From contig CANNLO010000075.1 of NCBI GenBank assembly GCA_947505055.1, positions 1 through 15,519 on the forward strand: a stretch of DNA of 15,519 nucleotides, given 5' to 3'. The stretch is from Methylococcaceae bacterium. GTDB lineage: Bacteria; Pseudomonadota; Gammaproteobacteria; Methylococcales; Methylomonadaceae. Shown here piece after piece: positions 9,301 to 15,519 of this stretch. The notes below the pieces were generated by a model. The model had not been told where the DNA came from and did no database searches. It worked only from the letters and a program-made list of their open reading frames with translations. Numbering within the stretch: the first letter of the stretch is position 1; each line of letters opens with the position of its first letter. A program made the translations under genes and the position numbers.

Positions 9301-9858
9301 CATTGCCTCACGGGTATAGGCGAGTATAGAATTTCCAGATAGTAAATCATCTGGCATTAAAAGCTCAGTGTAGTCCGCAATGCGTTCAAACAAGTAGGGC
9401 ATGGCGCGATGGAAGTCGTTACATACTGCCACCATAAGTAACCGATAAGCTTCTTGCTGAGGATCACGACTTGAAGCAGTACCACTCAATAGTGCACTGA
9501 TCTGATCTCTAACTTTAGTAGTGAACATATCTTTATCAATATGGCCCATTTTAGCTTCAGCCAATATTTCAGGTTGGAACTGACCATCTAAAGGAGAAAC
9601 TACACGGATACGTGTATAGCCATTTAAATCCATAAAACGTAATGCACAAAAGCGGTTAAACCAAGTGTAAGCAACTTTATCTATAACCAGCGCTTGCCCA
9701 TGGAGTTGAATCTGCTTTTCAAGCTCTTTAACAGCTTCAGGATTTTCACGCCGCGCAGCACTTTCGCCCATCAATACAAATTTTAATTTCGCTTCAACCT
9801 GATCAATAAGCGAGCGGCGAGCATATTGTGCGAAGCGTTTTAGTTTTGTTGTTTCCAT
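6349..9858 (-). CDS. pglX: PglX, BREX adenine-specific DNA methyltransferase
   Basis: 1169 aa, the usual size for type 1 BREX PglX. It is expected to use S-adenosylmethionine to make N6-methyladenine at a short asymmetric site, marking self DNA. Motifs in order: helical N-terminus with YTWFNRFCALRFM (64-76); QLFTPHWIV (242-250); SAM-binding motif I DPACGSGH (306-313); YGIEID (346-351); catalytic motif IV NPPY (480-483). The target-recognition region spans about 590-830, with WNKDGLTWS (~724-732) and YLNSTIARYF (771-780). A coiled coil follows near 1085-1130. The ATG at 9858 has AAGGA about 13 nt upstream, a long spacing, and is overlapped by the stop of a 24-codon frame (TAATG). An in-frame TAG upstream rules out a longer form. 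No frameshift is seen, although PglX is often a target of inactivation. An A8 run lies 16 codons before the stop. Confidence 0.97.
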   Translation of the reverse strand: METTKLKRFAQYARRSLIDQVEAKLKFVLMGESAARRENPEAVKELEKQIQLHGQALVIDKVAYTWFNRFCALRFMDLNGYTRIRVVSPLDGQFQPEILAEAKMGHIDKDMFTTKVRDQISALLSGTASSRDPQQEAYRLLMVAVCNDFHRAMPYLFERIADYTELLMPDDLLSGNSILAYTREAMTPDTCKEISENGTEHPIVEVIGWLYQFYISEKKDEVFDGLKKNKKITPENIPAATQLFTPHWIVRYLVENSLGRLWMLNNPNSKLVEQMDYYIKPLANENEQTNSDFLQISKPEDIKICDPACGSGHMLTYAFDLLYAIYEESGTDPAEIPEKILTHNLYGIEIDERAGELAAFALTIKARDKQRRFFNKGIRPNICVLQNIIFDQNELSEYISVVGRDLFTQNLRETLTQFEEADNFGSLIRPKLTDVVSLLPMLEAKDMVGNLFLAETHRKVLLVLKQANYLSPKYHVVIANPPYMGGKGMNGRMSAWIKENYPDSKSDLFAMFIERNLDLTVQQGSVAMITMQSWMFLSSYEKLRYKLLSEKTLTGMAHLGPRAFDSIGGEVVSTTAFVFENANYIGFKGDYFRLIEGGSEAEKDRMIRGAIANPQCGWFFRVASTDFHKIPSMPIVYWIKGYSLFQEPNIGNIFISGGRNKTHDNEKYLRFLWEVNHASAHWEMYCNGGDFRKYYGNELHVVDWSEAARSAYDSQGGLCNPKYWNKDGLTWSLITTTKTSFRIKQRQCFYSSGSPTIFNNNFTSDFLALGYLNSTIARYFLNALNPTVNTTVNDVFSLPFPRNDIPNHIHDSVSRCIELSAEDWNSSEISRDFLCNTLSSKGASLPISTAFNQLRIHWQGMTEEMQLLEEENNRIFIENCGLTDEITSDVPLKEITLTCNPYYRYPGIKSDHELERLLRADTIREFISYAVGCMFGRYSLDKPGLVLANQGESLKDYLRQVSEPTFTPDIDNVIPMLDGDWFNDDISERFRTFLRVTFSGEHYEENLHFIEDALGKNGKPLPIRDYFLKEFFNDHVKRYKKRPIYWLFSSPKGSFNALIYMHRYRSDTVSVILNDYLREFRTKLSARKDHLEQLSINPNASSADKTKSLKELETLKKMLVELDEYERDVLYPLATQQIEIDLDSGVKVNYLKFGSALKKILGLDAKDEE

Positions 9859-9932
9859 TATTCTTTTATATTCCTTGACGCACTATTGCAGCAACATAAT
9901 TTACATTCTGACTTTTGAAAGGAATGTCGCAT
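9858..9932 (-). CDS. Possible 24-aa cysteine-rich leader peptide ahead of pglX (speculative)
   Basis: In the 84-bp gap between brxC and pglX, an ATG at 9932 opens a 24-codon frame reading MRHSFQKSECKLCCC and on to IKE. Its TAA shares the A of the pglX ATG (TAATG). The peptide contains four Cys in a CxxCCC cluster. The upstream ribosome site is weak (TAAGAAT). The stop-start overlap and the long spacing of pglX's own AAGGA are compatible with translational coupling, but a frame this short arises easily by chance. I recognise no family. Confidence 0.2.
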   Translation of the reverse strand: MRHSFQKSECKLCCCNSASRNIKE

Positions 9933-9942
9933 ATTCTTACGA

Positions 9943-12900
9943 TCAAACCTGAACCTGCTTACCAGCTTCAATTTCTTTTAGCCACGCCTTTCTAACTTGC
10001 TCTAAGTAACGGTCTACATCTGCTTTATCTGCTAACCATACTTTATCAAAATCAACAAAAATTGATCGCGCAGCAATAATTTGTGGCTGAACTGGTTTAA
10101 CTGCAACTTCAGTATGATCGTCAGTTGTTTTGGTTACACTACCATCACTAACTAATGGCTTTTGAATTTCAATTGGAGGAGATGCCCAACGTTGAAGGTT
10201 TGCAAGAAGTTGAGGGTATTTTTGATCTTCAAACTGGCGATACTGATCTCTAATCATTGCAATACGTTTTTGGGTAACAATACTTTGTTTTTGTTGATCA
10301 AACGCTGACAACAATTCTTGTTGTTGCGTAGCACCAATTTTTATAAACTCTGGTGCATTTTGGATGCGAATTTTGAGCTGCTCTAATTGGATAGCAGCGT
10401 TTTCGATCTCTAGTTTATGTTGAGCTTGAATCTTTTGTTGTATGGCTACTAAACTAGTTTTAACTTCTTGCAAGCGATTGCCTATGTAGCCATTAGGGTC
10501 GGTCAGTGTGGCTTTAATAAGCGCTAGTTCATCCCCTTGAATATAGCCAAAATTATCTTCCTGTTCTTGTATGAACTGACTTGCCTCTTCATAAATAGTT
10601 TTTTGCGGACTACTCATAAATTTTCTAAGCGGATTGATTAACTGCTCTTTAAGAGCATGCAAGCTTTCTTCTTGCTTGGGCAATTCTGTAATAAACCAAT
10701 TTGTATTTTTAGCAATAATTTCACTAAAGGTTTCCAACACGGGTTTTAATGCCCCAAGATAAGGGTAAATAGCCGACTGTGCATACATTTCTGCTAACTT
10801 CTGTTTTAACTCTTTAAAGGACTCAACCGTTTCCTTTGCTAGGGTTTTAGCTTCTGTACTTTTTGCAGGGGCATCAAAAAACTCAGCGTAAAACTCTTTT
10901 AACGCCCTAACCTGAGAAGCCGTGAACTCGATTTGGGGCTCTAAAATTACATTGCCATGACCATGTGTATTTCTTAATGTGCGTTCTAAATCATCCTCTT
11001 CGATTAGGTTGCTATCAACCCGAACCTCTAGCTTACCGCGAGCACAAAGCAACGCTAAATTACACATAGTTGCTGCATAAAACCAACCGTAAGGTTTACG
11101 TTCAAATTTTTCAAGTAAACTTTTAACTGTAGTGCGCACACCACCCCTGGTATTGCTTTGTATGAATGAGAGTAGCTCTTGCTCGACTTCGGTTAAATTT
11201 GTTGCGTCGTTACCGAGTAATCCTTGCTGTGAGTGCTTTAGATATTTGCCGATATCATTTTCACTGTATACAATGTTTCGAAGCATCCGTAAATTAGGAT
11301 AGCTATATTCGATGAGTTGATGGAAGCCTTTTAAAATACGACTCTGTGCATCTTCGCTTTGCACACTGACATCGCCACTATTTACGATTAACTTCGCTTG
11401 TGAAAGTAGACGTGACAAACGATCTGTAATCTCAGATTCTCTTAATTGATTTTGCGTGGCTTTATCGCTTAGTACACGCTTAACTGTCTCTTGCTGACTC
11501 ATTGAAACATTTAAGCGTATGTATTTCTCTGTGCGTTTGTACATGAGTATATCGCGCACTAATTGCTCGTCTTCTGGTAGTACTACCCTTAGCTCATCTT
11601 TACCCATGCTTTGCATCGCTTGGATAGTTTCATTGCCAGAATTTTCACTAAACGGTGTGATGATATGTATCGCTAATTCATACTCTCGACCTTGTGTGCG
11701 ATCATCCATTTTTCTTGTAAATGGGTAATCATGGCCCTGATCACCATAACGAATTTTTCTATGTTTAATAATGTGATCAAAAACTAGATTTTCTAATTTA
11801 TCTGCAACATCTCGTGATTCAATTTCAGTGTTTTTAATATCTTGTTCAATATCTTTTTCTTCATCGGTCAGATATTCGTAAAGATCACCATTTCTTTGAA
11901 TGTAAGTCTGTTGTTCAAGTAGATTAAGTGCGGCTTCAATTTTCTTTTTAAGCTCTGGTATGTCTTGACCGAACTGATCTAACATTAGCACGCTTATGTT
12001 ACGTAAAGTGCTCTTAAATTCTTTAACATATTTGACTAGAAATAAGGTTTTAAGTATGCGCACAGCATATGGATCGCCTAGGTTTTTCTCCGCTTGCTGA
12101 ACAGATGCCTGAATAGCGGACTTAAGCGAAGTTCTTATGCCACCAAACATTAGATCGAAAGTTGCTAGTTGGCCGACAGGTTGCTCTGCAATTTCAATGG
12201 CAACTTCACGAAAAACGCCCAGCATAGACCTTTCGCCGACTGAGCTATGTTTACCCTCAAAACCATTATGCGCTGAAATTGATTGGATTGCAGCTTGAAA
12301 TAAATCAAAATGGTAAGGAATGAATGGATAAGCATTCACGAAATGATCAGCATCTTTAAAATTGCGATACGATTGGGCGCCATCAGCAAAATCAAATAAT
12401 GTTTTGAAGTTGTTAGATTGTTGATTGTAAATCTTGGTTAGCTGATCCTGACCTAATTGATTTTTAGCTAGCAACCGCTTTTGAATGACTTCTGCTACAT
12501 CTGTACTGGTAAGTTTCATTCGATTGGCAAACCGCGCCTGAATCTTCGAAAAGTCATTGCTTTGCTTGGCACTCATCTCGCCGACTACTGTGTCCATATC
12601 TTCTTGAGCCGTTACGATTACCCATGCCTGACCTTTACATTTTGTAGCTAAACTTTCTGCAATTGTTTGCAAATTGGTCATGAGTTTCGTATTTTCAGCT
12701 ACATATTGACCAACTTCGTCAACGAAGAAATTCAAGTGAAAGTTTTTTGGTTGCTTCTCTAGCCAATTACTAATTTGGTTAGCAAAGTCTTCAATAGATA
12801 AACTGTAATCAGCGCGATATTTATCTAAAACCCCTACAACTTTTTGCCCTGTGACAAAGTTGAATGCATCATCTATTTGACTGGATAAGCGAGATGTTCT

Positions 12901-13485
12901 AGATCTTCCCCAATCCCAGTCATGTAGGTCACTTTCTAATTCTTGAAACTTTGCTTTAAATGATTCAAATAAACCATCTTGGTCTAGATTGCGCTCAAAG
13001 TTTGCAATATATGCATGCTTTCCGTAATAACCACAAGACTCGTCAAAAACTTTAACAAAAACGGCAAGTAAGGCATCAATTTCAGTTTTACTAATTACAT
13101 CTGCTTTTTGATCAATATTAAATAAGATGCTTTTTGATGGTATGGCTACGGCTTTAAGTAGATCTGCTTCAAGCAGCATATTCCCCTTTACTTTGGGTAA
13201 AAATAAATCGAGTGCTCTTGTATCTTCAACTTCTCTATTTTCAAGAACTAACGCAAGCATCTTTAGCAGATGGGATTTTCCAGATCCGAAGAAACCTGAC
13301 ACCCAAACCCCATTGGCATTTTTGTAATTATTGTAAGCATCAAAAAATGACTCCAATCGTTTTGATGCCTCATTCGTAAGAACATACTCTTCAAGTTCCG
13401 TCCTAAGGCTTGCATCATCATCAGCTTTAATGACGCCATCAATGGGGCGATTAACTTCTTTTAGGAAAATATCTTTGAGCTGCAT
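9943..13485 (-). CDS. brxC: BrxC, P-loop ATPase of the BREX complex
   Basis: 1180 aa, the expected length for BrxC. The start MQLKDIFLKEVNRPIDGVIK matches the conserved family N-terminus. Walker A is GFFGSGKS (64-71). Walker B is LNFFVDEVGQ (251-260, D256/E257). A sensor-like WVIVTAQED stretch lies at 288-296. These place it among large STAND/ORC-like P-loop ATPases. The C-terminal third (about 930-1110) is rich in Lys/Glu/Gln and looks coiled coil, and the tail (FVDFDKVWLADKADVDRYLE) is typical. BrxC is essential for BREX methylation and defence and probably remodels or positions the complex on DNA; the mechanism is not settled. AAGG 8 nt before the ATG is a good ribosome site, and brxB ends 8 nt upstream. 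The 84-bp space to pglX is the largest gap in the operon. Confidence 0.97.
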   Translation of the reverse strand: MQLKDIFLKEVNRPIDGVIKADDDASLRTELEEYVLTNEASKRLESFFDAYNNYKNANGVWVSGFFGSGKSHLLKMLALVLENREVEDTRALDLFLPKVKGNMLLEADLLKAVAIPSKSILFNIDQKADVISKTEIDALLAVFVKVFDESCGYYGKHAYIANFERNLDQDGLFESFKAKFQELESDLHDWDWGRSRTSRLSSQIDDAFNFVTGQKVVGVLDKYRADYSLSIEDFANQISNWLEKQPKNFHLNFFVDEVGQYVAENTKLMTNLQTIAESLATKCKGQAWVIVTAQEDMDTVVGEMSAKQSNDFSKIQARFANRMKLTSTDVAEVIQKRLLAKNQLGQDQLTKIYNQQSNNFKTLFDFADGAQSYRNFKDADHFVNAYPFIPYHFDLFQAAIQSISAHNGFEGKHSSVGERSMLGVFREVAIEIAEQPVGQLATFDLMFGGIRTSLKSAIQASVQQAEKNLGDPYAVRILKTLFLVKYVKEFKSTLRNISVLMLDQFGQDIPELKKKIEAALNLLEQQTYIQRNGDLYEYLTDEEKDIEQDIKNTEIESRDVADKLENLVFDHIIKHRKIRYGDQGHDYPFTRKMDDRTQGREYELAIHIITPFSENSGNETIQAMQSMGKDELRVVLPEDEQLVRDILMYKRTEKYIRLNVSMSQQETVKRVLSDKATQNQLRESEITDRLSRLLSQAKLIVNSGDVSVQSEDAQSRILKGFHQLIEYSYPNLRMLRNIVYSENDIGKYLKHSQQGLLGNDATNLTEVEQELLSFIQSNTRGGVRTTVKSLLEKFERKPYGWFYAATMCNLALLCARGKLEVRVDSNLIEEDDLERTLRNTHGHGNVILEPQIEFTASQVRALKEFYAEFFDAPAKSTEAKTLAKETVESFKELKQKLAEMYAQSAIYPYLGALKPVLETFSEIIAKNTNWFITELPKQEESLHALKEQLINPLRKFMSSPQKTIYEEASQFIQEQEDNFGYIQGDELALIKATLTDPNGYIGNRLQEVKTSLVAIQQKIQAQHKLEIENAAIQLEQLKIRIQNAPEFIKIGATQQQELLSAFDQQKQSIVTQKRIAMIRDQYRQFEDQKYPQLLANLQRWASPPIEIQKPLVSDGSVTKTTDDHTEVAVKPVQPQIIAARSIFVDFDKVWLADKADVDRYLEQVRKAWLKEIEAGKQVQV

Positions 13486-13493
13486 AATATGCC

Positions 13494-14105
13494 TTAAATT
13501 TGGTAATCAAATATGTTGTAAGCACGATAATATTTGTCATCATGCAATAGACTAAATAATTCTAGAGATGCGCCAGTCTCTATTGAGTGTGAGTAGCTGC
13601 CAGGGAAGAAAATTACTGTAGGTTGAAGCTTTGCAGCCTTTTGAAGATTATTTAAAACGTTGTGTGACCGTATAAATGGAAATACCTCGCCAACACCAGT
13701 AATAAACAAAACATCACATTTATTTTCTGCTAACTGTTTGGCTATGGCAGGAACAATTATATTTTCTACATCACACATAGATTGAAAATCTTCCAGAAGC
13801 TTTGCTTTAGTTAATGAGGGTTCTTTTTCTAAGTACCACTTAAAATCACCGTCAATTTTTAATGTAGTAATGCATAAGTCAAATAAATTGACATCGAGAA
13901 CTTTCACCCCATTCTGTTCAAGCCTGTTAATTAATTGCTTTTGCATTTTCGCCATCTGTACCTGCTCTGACGGTTTGTAATCGCATACAAAAAAAGGAAC
14001 CTCGCCATTCAAACTATCCATTTTTAGAAAACGCTCGCTACCAATCACATTTAGTAAATGATCAAATCGCTCCGGAATAGATGAGTTTTTTATTAATTTT
14101 TTCAT
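13494..14105 (-). CDS. brxB: BrxB, DUF1788 BREX protein
   Basis: 203 aa, matching the usual size of BrxB (DUF1788). Family features are RFLKMDSLNGEVPFFVCDY (25-43), DVLFITGVGEVFPFIRSH (131-148) and PTVIFFPGSYSHS (162-174). The alternation of hydrophobic strands and helices suggests an alpha/beta fold, but I see no P-loop or other catalytic signature. It is a core BREX component needed for methylation and defence in tested type 1 systems, with unknown biochemical role, perhaps bridging PglZ and BrxC. Its ATG overlaps the brxA TGA (ATGA), so it is translationally coupled to brxA, and brxC follows after 8 nt. Confidence 0.95.
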   Translation of the reverse strand: MKKLIKNSSIPERFDHLLNVIGSERFLKMDSLNGEVPFFVCDYKPSEQVQMAKMQKQLINRLEQNGVKVLDVNLFDLCITTLKIDGDFKWYLEKEPSLTKAKLLEDFQSMCDVENIIVPAIAKQLAENKCDVLFITGVGEVFPFIRSHNVLNNLQKAAKLQPTVIFFPGSYSHSIETGASLELFSLLHDDKYYRAYNIFDYQI

Positions 14106-14716
14106 TTGAAAAATTTCGATATATCTGCGTCAGAAATAGGGAATACTAAAAGCAATGCATTATCTTTCTCAGTAAAGTTTGATATTAGGCTAGGAGTAAA
14201 TGTCGCAGGTTGAATGAAATTATCAGCAGTTATAAGTTGCGCTTCCTTCATCATCCTAAAAATATTGTTACGCAGCTTCAGTCTTGTGGATTCTGTTATT
14301 TGGTCAAGCTCTTCATGCCAAACGGCTTTATTGTTATAAAAAACATCAAAGTCCTCATAACGTACTTGATATTTTAAGGTTACATAGTGATCTCTCAGCA
14401 CTTCAATAGCGAAGTCCTTAATTAATTCATATCGTCGTGTTGATGCACTCCAGAGTATGTATGCTTTTTCTTTAAAATTGCCATTCATGAATAATGCTAG
14501 CTCATCTAGACTTAAGCACTTGAGTCTAGAAATAATTTCATAAGCAACGCGCTTAGACGCCGATGCGGTTTTAACTTGGAGTAAATTTCCACTTTTAACG
14601 GCATTTTCAACATAGAGCCAATCTTTGGAGTTTAAATAAAGCTCTATAAGACTGGTAGACTCTTGAATGAATAGACCTCCAGTTGTAAATGATAACTTGT
14701 ACCTAGCTGCGTTCAC
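14102..14716 (-). CDS. brxA: BrxA, DUF1819 BREX protein, GTG start
   Basis: 204 aa, typical of BrxA (DUF1819), the first gene of the operon. Markers are YKLSFTTGGLF (6-16), RLKCLSLDEL (64-73), YILWSASTRRYELIKDF (86-102) and LRNNIFRMMKEAQLI (148-162). It is a mostly helical protein; an E. coli homologue has been reported to bind DNA. The start is a GTG at 14716. An ATG two bases upstream is out of frame (ATG then TGA), and an in-frame TAG lies just upstream, so no longer form is possible. The next in-frame ATG would remove a third of the protein. AGGA sits 4 nt before the GTG. The weak start codon may limit expression. The brxA stop overlaps the brxB start. Confidence 0.95.
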   Translation of the reverse strand: MNAARYKLSFTTGGLFIQESTSLIELYLNSKDWLYVENAVKSGNLLQVKTASASKRVAYEIISRLKCLSLDELALFMNGNFKEKAYILWSASTRRYELIKDFAIEVLRDHYVTLKYQVRYEDFDVFYNNKAVWHEELDQITESTRLKLRNNIFRMMKEAQLITADNFIQPATFTPSLISNFTEKDNALLLVFPISDADISKFFK

Positions 14717-14898
14717 ATGATCCTAAGAATTATATTTTGATGTCACACAAAGGTTGCCTGAAAAATAAAAAGGCACGACCATTTTTTATCATGTCGTCTA
14801 TTTAGAGTGCGTTATCCTTTAGATAATATGCTTCTTTTAATAAGCATATTATCTACTAAAAATATTTTTTATGTGCATTCAATGCATTTATTAATCTG
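14717..14898 (-). promoter_or_regulatory. Leader region of the BREX operon
   Basis: This 182-bp AT-rich region separates the upstream co-oriented gene from brxA and should contain the operon promoter unless transcription reads through. A TATAAT (plus-strand ATTATA 14729-14734) is present, but it sits only about 12 nt before the GTG and has no matching -35, so it is doubtful. Three inverted repeats occur. TGCCT/AGGCA is at 14755-14759 and 14771-14775. ACGAC/GTCGT is at 14775-14779 and 14793-14797. A long one at 14821-14854 is listed separately. One or more may be operators. No known regulator gene is adjacent in the window. Confidence 0.4.
14821..14854. terminator. 13-bp perfect inverted repeat, terminator or operator
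   Basis: AGATAATATGCTT (14821-14833) pairs perfectly with AAGCATATTATCT (14842-14854) around an 8-nt loop. It begins about 45 nt after the stop of the right-hand gene and 105 nt before brxA. The position fits a terminator for the upstream gene, but the minus strand continues AAAGGATAACGC with no T-run, and the stem is AT-rich. A dyad regulator-binding site for the BREX promoter is an equally good reading. Confidence 0.45.
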
Positions 14899-15519
14899 TT
14901 AATCATAAAACACCTGCCCTTTCAAATCCCTCTGCAGCACCTTGAAGAAAGCCAGCTTAGTAGCACTTCTTTCGGCACCACACACATGGTTAGGATTCTC
15001 TGACTTGTAGCGCCTTAATATCTCTACTTTATTCCCATTTAAGTGATATGTCGCCAGATAGCTGATGTTGGCATTTTGGTAGTTTACATCAGTAGGTATG
15101 CGTGTAATGTGGGTGCTGGTTGGAAAGGTGAGCGTGTAAGTTTCTTCCATAGTGTTTGAGTAACAAGCTAGCGGGAATTTTGCATTGTCTTTCGGCTTAC
15201 TTCTGCCTAGTGAGGTCAGTTCACCTTGTGTCACGCCTACTGGAATTTTCATGGCACCAGGACCAGGGAAGTTGGCGATTGGGTCTAAGGTAAACGTAGC
15301 GTTTTCTTCAAAGGGTTTGGCTAAATTAAATGGGTCGCTAGTGATGATTTTACCTAGACCTGTTTCACCTTCAGGCTTCAATCGATATTTAACAAGCAGA
15401 TCATCTTCATAATCAGCACTGGCAGCTTGTGCGGCGCGATAACTGATGCCCACTGCCCCTGTCATGTAGCTGTGACTAGTGCCAATCATGCTGCCATCAT
15501 CGTTAATAACAATATCCAC
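14899..15519 (-). CDS. C-terminal part of a DUF3857/transglutaminase-type protein (truncated by window edge)
   Basis: Only the last ~206 residues are inside the window. The apparent start is a GTG at the very edge and is most likely an internal Val. The end of the protein (ITRIPTDVNYQNANISYLATY, then NPNHVCGAERS, then FFKVLQRDLKGQVFYD) resembles the C-terminus of large DUF3857-domain proteins with a central transglutaminase-like domain. That tail is a beta-rich domain closing with an RDLK-x-QV-x-Y motif. Family members are usually 600-700 aa and exported in Gram-negative bacteria; their function is poorly defined. The N-terminal DUF3857 and transglutaminase regions would lie to the right, out of view. 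Sampled stretches (15181-15300) count to 50% G+C, higher than the BREX genes, so this gene looks like resident chromosome next to an acquired block. It is co-oriented with the BREX operon. Confidence 0.7.
   Translation of the reverse strand: MDIVINDDGSMIGTSHSYMTGAVGISYRAAQAASADYEDDLLVKYRLKPEGETGLGKIITSDPFNLAKPFEENATFTLDPIANFPGPGAMKIPVGVTQGELTSLGRSKPKDNAKFPLACYSNTMEETYTLTFPTSTHITRIPTDVNYQNANISYLATYHLNGNKVEILRRYKSENPNHVCGAERSATKLAFFKVLQRDLKGQVFYD

Larger units (their letters stand above)
1773..14716 (-). other. Complete type 1 BREX phage-defence operon (six core genes)
   Basis: Six genes on one strand, brxA-brxB-brxC-pglX-pglZ-brxL, in the canonical BREX type 1 order. The spacings are short: 4-nt overlap, then 8, 84, 2 and 14 nt. 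All six reading frames are full length and their key motifs are intact, so the system looks functional. There is no inserted accessory gene and no brxR/WYL regulator immediately upstream of brxA within the window. Type 1 BREX systems are known to methylate host DNA at a specific site through PglX and to block phage replication without degrading phage DNA. The departure from the standard layout is in the C-terminal domain of BrxL. Confidence 0.96.

Noticed and set aside
14729..14734. TATAAT as the brxA promoter -10
   Set aside because: A start about 7 nt downstream would leave almost no leader and remove the AGGA ribosome site, and no -35 hexamer lies 16-18 nt upstream.

Overview
The window holds a complete, apparently intact type 1 BREX phage-defence operon on the minus strand (14716 down to 1773). 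Gene order is brxA-brxB-brxC-pglX-pglZ-brxL, the canonical six-gene core with no inserted or missing gene. Composition (roughly 38-40% G+C over most of the BREX genes) and the flanking gene families suggest a Gram-negative proteobacterium, beta or gamma. I cannot name the genus from the sequence alone.

Layout from left to right. First comes a plus-strand gene for a cytoplasmic Sel1-repeat protein (218-1003), followed by a perfect 22-bp palindrome. Convergent to it is a small minus-strand gene (1177-1605) encoding a 142-aa protein with a Cys-His-Asp pattern that suggests a papain/transglutaminase-like fold. It carries a G7 homopolymer in its 5' part. The BREX operon then runs leftwards. BrxA (DUF1819) and BrxB (DUF1788) overlap by ATGA. 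BrxC (P-loop ATPase) follows, then an 84-bp gap, then PglX (adenine-specific methyltransferase), PglZ (alkaline-phosphatase superfamily) and BrxL (AAA+). Upstream of brxA is a 182-bp intergenic region with several inverted repeats and no convincing promoter. At the right edge is the 3' part of a co-oriented gene encoding the C-terminus of a DUF3857/transglutaminase-type exported protein. Sampled lines of this gene are about 50% G+C, so its composition differs from the BREX block.

How the genes work together: PglX, with its partners, is expected to methylate a specific non-palindromic site on host DNA, so that unmethylated phage DNA is recognised and its replication blocked. BrxC and PglZ are core ATPase and phosphatase-like components, BrxA and BrxB are small essential or accessory parts, and BrxL is the restriction effector.

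The most unusual point is BrxL. Its N-terminal and AAA+ portions match the family, but the C-terminal ~145 residues are not the usual Lon-protease-like domain. They instead match the phospholipase D-like MIT_C domain known from eukaryotic MITD1, with DPY, HGWK, RGLDIF and RPC motifs. No WYL-type BrxR regulator, CRISPR array, insertion sequence, tRNA or integrase is visible in the window.
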